From Prevotellaceae bacterium UBA1391 (lineage in GTDB: Bacteria; Bacteroidota; Bacteroidia; Bacteroidales; Bacteroidaceae): 37,306 nt of DNA. The notes below the pieces were generated by a model that searched no databases, was not told the DNA's origin, and saw nothing but the letters and a program-made list of their open reading frames with translations. The translations under genes were made by a program, and so were the position numbers. Below are positions 27,888 to 35,581 of this stretch, one piece after another; within the stretch, counting starts at the first letter, position 1; each line of letters begins with the position of its first letter. The DNA lies in contig DBQP01000015.1 in NCBI GenBank assembly GCA_002305265.1, positions 1 to 37,306 on the forward strand, written 5' to 3'.

Positions 27888-29147
27888 TCATTCGTCGCTG
27901 CGCATGGCCTCCACGGGGCGAATGTGCATGGCGCGGATGGCGGGCGTGATGCCGGCACAGAGGCCGATGACGGCGATGAGGATGGCCGAGCCAAGTGCCG
28001 TCCAGAAGCTGATGAGGAAGCTCATCTCGCTGCCGCCCGTTCCGCTGCTCTTCAGCAGGGTCTCGATGGTGTTGAGGATGAAGACCGAAAGGGTGATGCC
28101 GCTCATGCCTGCCAGCAGCGTGAGCACCATGCTCTCGCTGAGAATCTGGCGCATGATGGCGCGCGGTGTGGCGCCGATGGCGCGGCGGATGCCGATTTCG
28201 GTGGTGCGCTCCCGCACCGTCACCATCATGATGTTGCTGACGCCGATCGCGCCGCTGAGAATGGTGCCGACGCCAATCATCCACACGAGGGCCGAAATGC
28301 CGCTGAAGAGATTGTCCATCAGTTGGAAGATGGCTTCGGTGTTGAGAAGGAAGACGGCCTGCTCGTCGTCGGGGTGGATGTCGTGGGCGCGGCGCAGCAC
28401 ACGTGCTACCATTTTCTGCACGTCGCTCACGAGGAAGCCGCGCTTGACGGTGTAGGCCATGAGATTGATTTTGTCGCCCGAGCCGAACATCTGCTGATAG
28501 GTGGTGAGCGGGATGCTGACCGTGGTCTGCGCATTGCCGCCGATGTTGATGCCATCGCCGCTGCGGTTGTCCACGCCGATGATGGTGAAATAGCTCTCGC
28601 CCACCTTGATCCGGCGTCCGCAGATGTTCTTCTCGCCGGGGAAGAGGCTCTCCGAGATGCGCTGGCCGATGACGCAGACTTTCCGCCGCTGCATCAGGTC
28701 GACCTCGTTGAGGCTTCTGCCTTGCTTGATGGAAGGCGGCGCGATGGCGTGGTAGTCGGGCGTGATGCCTTGTAGCGTGGCGTTGACGGTGCGCGACTGA
28801 TAGGCCGCTGTCTGGCCCCACGTGGAGTTGAGCCCCGTGACGACGTCGACTTGCGGAACGGCGGTGCGCACGCGCTCGATGTCCTGCAGCGTGAGTTCCC
28901 AGCTTCGGCCTTCGCTCAGTCCCTTGTAGGGCTTCGAGGTGGTGTTGGTGCCGGCGAACCCGGCGTTGGAGGCAAAGCCTGCGAACTGCTCGGACAGCAG
29001 CGTCTGCAGGCCGCGTCCGCCGCCCATGAGCAGCACGAGCATGAAGACGCCCCAGAAGATGCCGAAGGCTGTGAGGAAGGATCGGAGCTTGTTCTTCGAG
29101 AGCGCGTCGGCAATCTCGCTCCATTGGTCGGTATCAAATAGAATCAT
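27888..29147 (-). CDS. MacB-type ABC transporter permease (second of two)
   Basis: A 419-residue protein: one membrane helix near 25-42, a large periplasmic MacB_PCD-like domain (about 45-285) and three C-terminal helices in an FtsX-type domain (about 295-410) with VTVRERTTEIGIRRAIGATPRAI, the coupling-helix segment that contacts the ATPase. No ATPase domain is fused. Start at MILFDTDQW (29147), where the typical amphipathic N-terminus begins; the longer frame runs through repeat array A8. Together with the other permease it probably forms a heterodimeric mechanotransmission pump acting on periplasmic substrate. Confidence 0.92.
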   Translation of the reverse strand: MILFDTDQWSEIADALSKNKLRSFLTAFGIFWGVFMLVLLMGGGRGLQTLLSEQFAGFASNAGFAGTNTTSKPYKGLSEGRSWELTLQDIERVRTAVPQVDVVTGLNSTWGQTAAYQSRTVNATLQGITPDYHAIAPPSIKQGRSLNEVDLMQRRKVCVIGQRISESLFPGEKNICGRRIKVGESYFTIIGVDNRSGDGINIGGNAQTTVSIPLTTYQQMFGSGDKINLMAYTVKRGFLVSDVQKMVARVLRRAHDIHPDDEQAVFLLNTEAIFQLMDNLFSGISALVWMIGVGTILSGAIGVSNIMMVTVRERTTEIGIRRAIGATPRAIMRQILSESMVLTLLAGMSGITLSVFILNTIETLLKSSGTGGSEMSFLISFWTALGSAILIAVIGLCAGITPAIRAMHIRPVEAMRSDE

Positions 29148-29258
29148 GAGTCGAAGATGGATATGGAATAGTGGGCCTCTGTCTGTTCGGACGGGCGCAT
29201 GCCGGTGTTTCCTCTTGCGCGCTGTCCGGATGTTTTTTCTGCATCTGCCGCCTGCTCT

Positions 29259-29346
29259 GGCGGCATAAAGTGTGGATTTTGGCGGCATCGAGTGTCTGCT
29301 TTAGCGGCATCGAGTGTCTGCTTTGGCGGCGTCTGCCGTGCTTTGT
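29259..29346. repeat. 22-bp tandem array A8 (GGCGGCATCGAGTGTCTG type)
   Basis: Four units start at 29259, 29281, 29303 and 29325. Two inverted GCCGCC blocks flank it (29248-29254 and 29359-29364); the left one forms a 7-bp hairpin with the first unit (TGCCGCC/GGCGGCA). It lies in the 247-nt gap between the two permease genes. Confidence 0.85.
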
Positions 29347-29394
29347 TTTCGCACATGCCGCCTGATTTTGTTGGCGGGCTGTTGTGGTCGGAGC

Positions 29395-30648
29395 TCATCC
29401 GCGGAGGGCTTCGATGGGCTTCACGCGGGCGGCTCGCCACGCTGGGAAGAATCCGGCGAGCGCTCCGGCAATCACCATGACGACGGTGGCCTGGATGCAG
29501 GTGGAGAGACCCACGGTCGGGTCGATGAAGTATTGCTGTTGGAAGAAGCCTGCGTCCATGGTCTGTCCGCCCACGTTGGCATCCATCCATTGGCAGAATC
29601 CGATGCCTGCCAGCATTCCGATGTAGCCGAAGAAGGTCGTGATGATGACGCTCTCGAGGATGACCATGCCGATGATGTTCCACGGTCGGGCGCCGAGCGC
29701 TTTGCGTATGCCGAACTCGTGGGTGCGTTCCTTCACGGTGATGAGCATGATGTTGCTCACGCCCACGATGCCGCTGAGCAGCGTGAGCAGGCCCAGAATC
29801 CAGAAACTGGTGTTGAGCATGCTCTTTGCCGTGCCGATGCTCTCGCTTTCATTTATCGAACTTTCTATCCACACGGCGCTTTCGTCCGTCGGATCGAATT
29901 CATGTCGGGTGGCCAGCAGCTTCATCAATTCTTTCTCGAATTGCTTTCCAGCCAGGGGGGCCGACTTGCCCTGCGTGCGGATGCTGAGCGCCTCGATGCC
30001 TTTTCCTTTCGCGTAGATGGTGCGAACGGTGGAGATGGGCGCAAAGAAGTTGGCGGTGTTGTTGAAGTTGTCTTCGTTGAGGATACCAATGATGAGGAAG
30101 CTGCTGCCGTTGATTTGCATGGTTTTTCCGACAGCCGTCTGCTTCTCGCCGAAGACGGCGCGCCGCTGCTTTTCGTCGATGACGCACACGCGCCGCTGTT
30201 GCTGGATGTCGATCGCGTTGATGAAGCGCCCGCGCAGCAGTCGGCGGCGGCTGGTCTGGAGGTAGTCGGGGTAGACTCCGTTGAGCGTGACAGACACTTT
30301 CTGCTTGCCGTAGCTGGCGAAAAGTCCTGCCTGCTCGACTTGTGCTCCGACGTTTCGCACGCTGTTGGGAAATCTCTTGAGCGTGGCCGTCTGGTCGTCG
30401 GTGTCGAGGCGGATGGCTCGGCCTGCCTCCATGCCGTTGTAGGGCTTCGACGTGCGCCAGGGCCAAACGTTCACCACGTCGAGCGCGAGTCCTTCCGAGT
30501 TCTGTTCCAGCGTGTGTATGATGCCGTTGCTGGCGCCCAGCAGGACGATGAGCAGGAAGAGTCCGCTGGCCACGGCCACGCCGGTGGCGATGGTGCGCAG
30601 CTTGTTGCGGTCGATGGCGTCGCGTATTTCTAATAGTATCTCAAGCAT
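29395..30648 (-). CDS. MacB-type ABC transporter permease (first of two)
   Basis: A 417-residue four-helix MacB/FtsX-type permease: helix 1 at about 20-42, periplasmic domain about 45-275, C-terminal helices about 285-410 with ITVKERTHEFGIRKALGARPWNI. It shares layout with the other permease but only moderate identity, so the pair looks like an ancient duplication. It follows the ATPase gene by 181 nt, most of it array A9. Substrate unknown; relatives export peptides, macrolides, lipoproteins or siderophores. Confidence 0.92.
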   Translation of the reverse strand: MLEILLEIRDAIDRNKLRTIATGVAVASGLFLLIVLLGASNGIIHTLEQNSEGLALDVVNVWPWRTSKPYNGMEAGRAIRLDTDDQTATLKRFPNSVRNVGAQVEQAGLFASYGKQKVSVTLNGVYPDYLQTSRRRLLRGRFINAIDIQQQRRVCVIDEKQRRAVFGEKQTAVGKTMQINGSSFLIIGILNEDNFNNTANFFAPISTVRTIYAKGKGIEALSIRTQGKSAPLAGKQFEKELMKLLATRHEFDPTDESAVWIESSINESESIGTAKSMLNTSFWILGLLTLLSGIVGVSNIMLITVKERTHEFGIRKALGARPWNIIGMVILESVIITTFFGYIGMLAGIGFCQWMDANVGGQTMDAGFFQQQYFIDPTVGLSTCIQATVVMVIAGALAGFFPAWRAARVKPIEALRG

Positions 30649-30727
30649 AATGGATGGTTTTCTCGGTCTTGTCCCGACAGCTGGTCGGGGGATGTGGGGC
30701 GGTGTTTCAGGCTATTTGCAGCGTACA

Positions 30728-30815
30728 GCCGGCTGTCTGCAGCGGTGTAGCCGGCTGTCTGCATCGGTGTTGCCGGCTGTCATCAGCGGTGTTGCCGGCC
30801 GTCTGCGGCGGTGTG
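30728..30815. repeat. 22-bp tandem array A9 (GCCGGCTGTC type)
   Basis: Four units start at 30728, 30750, 30772 and 30794, sharing GCCGGCTGTC (GCCGGCCGTC in the last) and GCGGTGT or TCGGTGT. It lies between the ATPase stop (30830) and the first permease start (30648). Confidence 0.88.
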
Positions 30816-30829
30816 GTTGCGCTGCCGGC

Positions 30830-31546
30830 TTATTTCATCAGGCCGTCCATGGAGAACGGGCGGCGGCTGTCGTCGGTCACGATTTCGATGTTGCCGATGA
30901 CGCCGTCCTGAATGTGGACGATCTTCTCGGCCTGATAGGCCACTCCGCTTTCGTGTGTGACGACGATGATGGTCATGCCTTCCGTGTGCAGTTGCTTCAG
31001 AATCTGCAGCACCTCCACGCTGGTCTTGGAGTCGAGCGCGCCGGTCGGTTCGTCGGCCAGGATGATGCGTGGCTGGGTGATGAGCGCGCGGGCGATGGCC
31101 ACGCGCTGCTTCTGTCCGCCCGACAGCTCGCTGGGGAGGTGGGTGGCCCATTCCTTCAGCCCCATCTTGTCGAGATATTCCAGGGCGAGGTCGTTGCGCT
31201 TGCGCCGGCTCACGCCGCGGTAGAAGAGTGGGAGGGCCACGTTCTCCAGTGCGTTCTTGAAGGGAATGAGGTTGAACGACTGGAAGATGAAGCCGATCAT
31301 CTCGTTGCGGTAGCGGGCGGCCTTGGTCTCGCTGAGGTCGCGGATGGGCGTTCCGTCGAGGGTGTAGACGCCCTCGTCGTAGGTGTCGAGGATGCCGAGC
31401 ACGTTGAGGAGCGTGGACTTGCCGGAACCAGATGCGCCCATGATGCTCACGAATTCTCCCTCGCGGATGTCGAGCGAGATGCCTTTGAGCACGTGCAGCT
31501 CGGTGCCGCCGCGATAGGTCTTGTGAATGTTGTCAAGATGTATCAT
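30830..31546 (-). CDS. MacB/LolD-type ABC transporter ATPase
   Basis: A 238-residue nucleotide-binding subunit: Walker A GASGSGKST (37-45), Q-loop near Gln89, signature LSGGQKQR (141-148), Walker B IILADEP with Asp165/Glu166, and the H-loop in VVTHE. Start at MIHLDNIHKTY (31546) by family alignment; the longer frame adds unrelated residues. It should power the two MacB-type permeases encoded downstream and sits 83 nt after the head-GIN lipoprotein gene. Confidence 0.94.
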   Translation of the reverse strand: MIHLDNIHKTYRGGTELHVLKGISLDIREGEFVSIMGASGSGKSTLLNVLGILDTYDEGVYTLDGTPIRDLSETKAARYRNEMIGFIFQSFNLIPFKNALENVALPLFYRGVSRRKRNDLALEYLDKMGLKEWATHLPSELSGGQKQRVAIARALITQPRIILADEPTGALDSKTSVEVLQILKQLHTEGMTIIVVTHESGVAYQAEKIVHIQDGVIGNIEIVTDDSRRPFSMDGLMK

Positions 31547-31629
31547 TCTGTCTGTTGGTTTTCTTTCCCGTTGTGGGTGCAATTGCGGGGAGGGGTAGCG
31601 GCGGGGCCGCCTGCTGCCCTTCCGCGGGC

Positions 31630-32520
31630 TCAATAGTCAATATCCTTCACGCGCAGGTTCTTGGAGCGGATGCTGGCGAGTCCGTTGACGTTCTTGATGA
31701 GTTTGCGGGCCTCGCCCTCGATTTCGATGTCGCCTGCGCCAGAGGCTGTGGCCGTCACGACGTCGCACTGGAGGCTGTTGATCTCGATGTCGCCGGCGCC
31801 GCCCTCCACGACGATGAGGTTGCGGGCTTTCACGGCTGCCGAGATGTCGCCTGCGCCGCTCACCTGCATGGTCGCGTCACTGGTGCAGAGGATGGTGTCG
31901 CATTCGATGTCGCCTGCGCCGCTGACGCTGATGGCGAGGTTGTCGCAGCTGATGTGGTCGGCGCTGAGGTCGCCTGCGCCGGTCACCTCAAGGGTGAAGT
32001 TGCGGCAGCTGAGGCGTTGGAGCTCGATGTCGCCTGCGCCCGTCACGTTCACGCTGAAGTCGTTGGGCAGGATGACGGGCTTCTTGGCCTTGAAGTCGCC
32101 GGCGCCGAGGAGGTTGATGGAGGAGAGGGCGGCCGCGCTCACATGGAGGCGGATGGTGGGCACGTTGTTGTTGCCCCGCCGCTGCTCCTTGTACTTCATG
32201 TAGAGCGTGCCGTCGTGGGTGCCGATGTCATAGCGCTCGAGCACCTTCTCGTTGCCCTCGGCCACGACGCTGATATTGGAGGCCTGGGTGAAGATGATGT
32301 CGACGTTGCCGGTGGCGTCGATGCGGGTGAACGGTGTGGTGGAGATGGTCTGCTTGACGACTTTTCCCCACTCCTCGGAGTCGCGGAGGTAGGCCGGGCG
32401 GTCGTCGCGGCTGATTTTGGCGATGTCGCTGGGGTTCAAGGTGCATGAACTGGTCATGACGGATGCGAGGAGGAGCGTGGCGCCGAGCGTCAGGCTGCCG
32501 AGGAGATGCTTCTGTTTCAT
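31630..32520 (-). CDS. Head-GIN domain (DUF2807) putative lipoprotein
   Basis: A 296-residue exported protein. The N-terminus has a signal peptide with a candidate lipobox cysteine at 26 (VMTSSC; the -3 position is not ideal). Most of the protein is a DUF2807-type right-handed beta-solenoid with seven GAGD motifs at 139, 161, 181, 201, 222, 241 and 261, spaced 19-22 residues. Such head-GIN proteins are frequent in Bacteroidetes and of unknown function, often beside regulators and transporters. Here it stands between the GntR gene and the MacB-type ATPase gene. It may sense or bind something at the envelope; this is inference. Confidence 0.88.
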   Translation of the reverse strand: MKQKHLLGSLTLGATLLLASVMTSSCTLNPSDIAKISRDDRPAYLRDSEEWGKVVKQTISTTPFTRIDATGNVDIIFTQASNISVVAEGNEKVLERYDIGTHDGTLYMKYKEQRRGNNNVPTIRLHVSAAALSSINLLGAGDFKAKKPVILPNDFSVNVTGAGDIELQRLSCRNFTLEVTGAGDLSADHISCDNLAISVSGAGDIECDTILCTSDATMQVSGAGDISAAVKARNLIVVEGGAGDIEINSLQCDVVTATASGAGDIEIEGEARKLIKNVNGLASIRSKNLRVKDIDY

Positions 32521-32629
32521 GGGGCGGGGGGTGTTTGGAAGGTGAGTGGGACTGACGTGCAGTGGTCCGGATGTGGGATGGGAGCGCGCGCCGTCTGCGG
32601 GGCGCAGCGGGCGGAGGCCGCCTGTGGGG

Positions 32630-32689
32630 CTACTGGAAGAGCGCGACGCAGAGGATGACGCAGCAGGGGATGATGATGAGGCTACACAT
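32630..32689 (-). CDS. Possible 19-residue hydrophobic peptide
   Basis: A tiny ORF, MCSLIIIPCCVILCVALFQ, whose ATG overlaps the last codons of the GntR gene (stop at 32682). It has four cysteines and would form a single membrane helix. Overlapping start-stop arrangement suggests translational coupling, but its short length and lack of comparison make it uncertain. Fewer than 110 nt separate it from the head-GIN lipoprotein start. Confidence 0.35.
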   Translation of the reverse strand: MCSLIIIPCCVILCVALFQ

Positions 32690-33056
32690 GTTCGGGTGGG
32701 TTTAAGTGTTTGGCCCATTCGCGGGCAATGTCTTCGATGGTGATGTCGAGCGCCTGCATGTCGCGGAAGAGGGCGGGCAGCTGCTCGTGCATGAAGTCCT
32801 GGCGGCGGCTGTCGTGGATGACCTGTCCGGCTTCGGGCGAGACGAAATAGCCGAGGCCGCGCCGTGTGTAGATGATGCCTTTCGACTGCATCCAGTCGTA
32901 GGCACGTACCGCCGTGTTGGCGTTCACCTCCATTTGTCCGGCAAACTCGCGGACGGAGGGGATGCGCTCGTCAGGGCCATAGCGTCCCTGCATGATGTCG
33001 AGGCAGAGATGGTCGGCCAGCTGGAGGTATATGGCTTTGTTGTCTTGAAATTCCAT
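32682..33056 (-). CDS. GntR-family transcriptional regulator, YtrA-like
   Basis: A 124-residue regulator: winged helix-turn-helix of the GntR type (about 8-72, with RIPSVREFAGQMEVNANTAV and a wing ending RGLGYFV), then a short helical tail (about 73-124) rather than a full effector domain, the YtrA subfamily layout. Such regulators usually repress neighbouring ABC transporter genes and sense envelope-active compounds. The likely targets are the ABC-2 pair upstream (promoter at 35245-35275, with two dyads) and possibly the pump genes downstream. Start at MEFQDNKAIYLQL, the standard beginning. Confidence 0.9.
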   Translation of the reverse strand: MEFQDNKAIYLQLADHLCLDIMQGRYGPDERIPSVREFAGQMEVNANTAVRAYDWMQSKGIIYTRRGLGYFVSPEAGQVIHDSRRQDFMHEQLPALFRDMQALDITIEDIAREWAKHLNPPEHV

Positions 33057-33162
33057 TGCGGTTGATGTTTCAGAGGGTGAGAAGGCTTGCTGCGGGCCGG
33101 CCGCGCCTTGGGGGCGGGCTCGGGGCGTGTGCGCCGGGGGGCAGCTGTGTGCGGGGTGGAGG

Positions 33163-33294
33163 CGAAGGCCTTCGTGGGGCGGCGGGAAGGCCTTCGCGAG
33201 GTGGCGGGAAGGCCTTCGTGCCGGAAAACGAGTGCGTTCGTTTTGAAAATCGGCTGCGCTCGTCGGGGAAAACGACTGCGTTCGTTTTTTTCGC
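33163..33294. repeat. 22-bp tandem array A10 (GGCCTT/GCGTTCG family)
   Basis: Six units start at 33163, 33185, 33207, 33229, 33251 and 33273; a seventh, degenerate one (33295-33316) touches the stop codon of the membrane subunit gene. Three GGCCTT-core units are followed by three GCGTTCG-type units (CGAGTGCGTTCG, CGGCTGCGCTCG, CGACTGCGTTCG). The gap is between the membrane subunit and GntR genes. Confidence 0.92.
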
Positions 33295-33315
33295 CGGATG
33301 CGCCGGTGGCGGAGC

Positions 33316-34176
33316 CTATCGGTTGAGGCGGTTGGTGAGCTGCGCGTTGCAGTAGAGCCGCCACGACTTCCAGACCATCCAGGCGCCCGTAAGCAGGGTG
33401 AGGGCGATGAAGATCCAGTAGGCGGCCCAGAGCCATTGTTTGAAGGCTTCCTCGCCGATGCTGAAGTAGAAGCTCTCGACTTGCAGGCGGTTGTCGATGA
33501 TGAAGGCGGCGGCGCCGACGAGGAGGAAGGTGAGGACGACGTTGAGCAGCCAGAGGCCAATGAGCGTCCATACGATGTTGTGCCGCCACTTGATGGAGTT
33601 GCCGAGCACGAAGGCCGCGATGGTCCACAGGTGGAAGACGAGTTCGGCCACGAGGAGGGCGCCGATTTCGTTGGAGGAGATCATGTTCAGTTGGTCGAAG
33701 GGCTCCATATCGGGGAAACTGCCTACATAGAGGCTGAGCGCGCCCTCGGTGAGCGACTCGATGTGGCTGAAGCCTGCGAAGAGGCTGAGCAGGAGGTTGA
33801 CGAGGTCGGAGAGGATGATGCCAGCGAGCAGCAGGAGCAGGCCGCCGACGGTGACGAGCAGCAAGTGCCAGAGGAATTTCTCGCCGTTGGTGGCAGGCAG
33901 CGTGAGCGTGGAGATGCGGCTCTGCTTGTTGCGCAAGGGGTGGTGGATGCAGCCGGCGAAGAGGATGTGGATGGAGCCGGCGGCAGCCGCGAGCATGATG
34001 GCGGTGCCGGTGGTGCTGTGGGGGCTGAAGGGTTCGGCCAGGAGCCAGCGGAACAGGAAGCCGAGGAGGGTGATGCTCAGGAGCGTGGCCAGCGACACGA
34101 TGGAGATGTTGCGGTAGAAGGCGCGGTTGATGGTGAGGTCGTAGCGCGCATATTGCAGAAGTCGTTCGGTGTTCAT
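33316..34176 (-). CDS. ABC-2-type membrane subunit (putative)
   Basis: A 286-residue polytopic protein with about six hydrophobic segments (roughly 22-45, 58-80, 105-135, 175-200, 205-235, 250-272). No sequence signature that I recognise, but its place 50 nt after an ABC ATPase gene and before a YtrA-like GntR gene, and its topology, fit an ABC-2-type permease. Start at MNTERLLQYARYD (34176). Function is inferred from neighbours; export of or resistance to cell-envelope-active compounds is plausible. Confidence 0.78.
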   Translation of the reverse strand: MNTERLLQYARYDLTINRAFYRNISIVSLATLLSITLLGFLFRWLLAEPFSPHSTTGTAIMLAAAAGSIHILFAGCIHHPLRNKQSRISTLTLPATNGEKFLWHLLLVTVGGLLLLLAGIILSDLVNLLLSLFAGFSHIESLTEGALSLYVGSFPDMEPFDQLNMISSNEIGALLVAELVFHLWTIAAFVLGNSIKWRHNIVWTLIGLWLLNVVLTFLLVGAAAFIIDNRLQVESFYFSIGEEAFKQWLWAAYWIFIALTLLTGAWMVWKSWRLYCNAQLTNRLNR

Positions 34177-34226
34177 CTTGGGAGAAATGGATGGAAGGAT
34201 GAGGAATGAATGGGGAAATGGAGGGC

Positions 34227-35084
34227 TCAGGCTTTGTCGAAGACGTGCTGGAAGGCCTGGGGGTTGGCGATGAGTCCGTTGAAGAGGAGCTCGAGGTTGA
34301 CGGGCGTTTCGGCGGTGTCGGCCTCGATGCGCGGGCGGATGGTGTTGTAGCCGCTCACGGAGGGCTCGGTGTAGAGGGTGCCGGCCAGTTCTTCGGGCTT
34401 GGGAGCGCCTGTGGTGGTGCCGAAGAGCAGGCGGTCGCTGATGCTGGCCATGCGCTCGTTGAGCAGCACGCGGTTGGCGTCGATGACGGTGACGTGGTCG
34501 AGCAGGAGCTCCACGTCGCGCACCTGATGGGTGGAGATGATGATAATCTTGTCGTCGGTCATCGTGCTCGACACCACGCGGCGGAACTGGCTCTTGGAGG
34601 GGATGTCGAGGCCGTTCGTGGGCTCGTCCATGAGGAGCAGGCGCGTGCCGCTGGCCAGGGCGATGCACATGTAGACTTTTTTCTTCTGCCCCATGGAGAG
34701 CCGGCCGAGGTGGACGTCGGGCGTCATGTCGAATCCCTGCAGGCAGCGGGTGAGGAGTTCCTCGGAGAAGTTGGGGTAGAAGGGGCGGACCACCTTGAGA
34801 TAGTCGGTCAGCAGGATGTCGGGCAGGTCGTATTCCTCGGGCACGATGAACATGTCGCGCAGGGCGAGGGGCGTGCGCAGGGCGGTGTCGTGGCCGAGAA
34901 AGCGCACATGGCCCTTGCGCGGATGCAGGAGGCCCATGATGAGGTAGAGAAGCGTTGACTTGCCTGTACCGTTCTTGCCGAGCAATCCGTAGATGCCGCC
35001 TTCCTCGAAATGGAGGGAGAGGTCGGTGATGACGTCGGCGTGGGATTTGTAGCCGTAGCTGATGTTTTCGATTGCAAGTGACAT
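34227..35084 (-). CDS. ABC transporter ATP-binding protein (ABC-2 exporter type)
   Basis: A 285-residue ATPase: Walker A GKNGTGKST (36-44), a variant signature LSMGQKKK (129-136, the usual second Gly replaced by Met), Walker B LLLMDEP with Asp153/Glu154, and a switch histidine in IIISTHQ. A C-terminal extension of about 75 residues follows. It is the first gene of the minus-strand cluster, with a good promoter at 35245-35275. It should energise the adjacent membrane subunit. Start at MSLAIENISYGY. Confidence 0.92.
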   Translation of the reverse strand: MSLAIENISYGYKSHADVITDLSLHFEEGGIYGLLGKNGTGKSTLLYLIMGLLHPRKGHVRFLGHDTALRTPLALRDMFIVPEEYDLPDILLTDYLKVVRPFYPNFSEELLTRCLQGFDMTPDVHLGRLSMGQKKKVYMCIALASGTRLLLMDEPTNGLDIPSKSQFRRVVSSTMTDDKIIIISTHQVRDVELLLDHVTVIDANRVLLNERMASISDRLLFGTTTGAPKPEELAGTLYTEPSVSGYNTIRPRIEADTAETPVNLELLFNGLIANPQAFQHVFDKA

Positions 35085-35222
35085 GTTGCTGGGTTTTGAG
35101 GGTGAAAAGAGAGATGGGAAGATGCATCGTCGGTGTGAGGCCGATGCCGGAAGGGGCTGCAAGCGGTGCGGGAGCGGCGGTTTCGTGCGCCCGACGGCGT
35201 GTGCTTGTGATACTGTTGTGCT

Positions 35223-35237
35223 GTACTATCTTAGTAG
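35223..35237. promoter_or_regulatory. Candidate operator downstream of the ABC promoter
   Basis: An imperfect dyad GTACTA-TCT-TAGTAG centred at 35230, just downstream of the -7 box and so overlapping the start of the transcript. A position typical for a GntR-type repressor site. Confidence 0.4.
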
Positions 35238-35244
35238 GACACTG

Positions 35245-35275
35245 CAAATGTAGTTCGTTCGAATGAAACCGCCAA
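35245..35275 (-). promoter_or_regulatory. Promoter of the ABC/GntR cluster
   Basis: Minus-strand TTG (35275-35273), a 20-nt spacer and TACATTTG (35252-35245). The spacer contains the dyad TTCGTTCGAATGAA (35254-35267), another candidate regulator site. The start codon lies about 160 nt downstream. Confidence 0.7.
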
Positions 35276-35379
35276 GATAATGTCGGATTTTTTTTCGTTC
35301 CTTCCGCGAATTTTAACACTTCGGCGTCATTTTCGATTATTTTGCCGGCGGCGGGAGCGGATGAGCCGTGTTTTTTGTG

Positions 35380-35387
35380 TAACTTTG
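35380..35387 (+). promoter_or_regulatory. Promoter -7 box of fetAB
   Basis: TAACTTTG followed by C, preceded by TTTTTTGTG as at other promoters in this window. The start codon of fetA is 195 nt further. Confidence 0.6.
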
Positions 35388-35581
35388 CGCATGCCTTGCC
35401 GTGGTGTGCCGCATGGGTTGCCTTTCGCGCGTGTACATATTAATATAGGAGAGGCAGCCAAAAGTAGAAAAACTTGGGGCGCAGCTGGCTGGCAAACAGG
35501 GCCGGGGCGCTGCATGCGCAGGCCAGGCAAGGACAGACAACGGAAACAGAAATAGCCGAAAGGCGGTAAGAAAGAGCGACG
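35388..35581 (+). other. Long 5' leader of fetAB
   Basis: About 190 nt between the predicted transcription start and fetA, GC-rich in its second half with several possible stems (for example GGGGCGC/GCGC near 35480-35520). No riboswitch class that I know could be recognised. No small ORF stands out. Confidence 0.45.

Noticed and set aside
33163..33294. CRISPR array
   Set aside because: The 22-bp period is too short, the variable part is only 10 bp, and no cas gene is present in the window.
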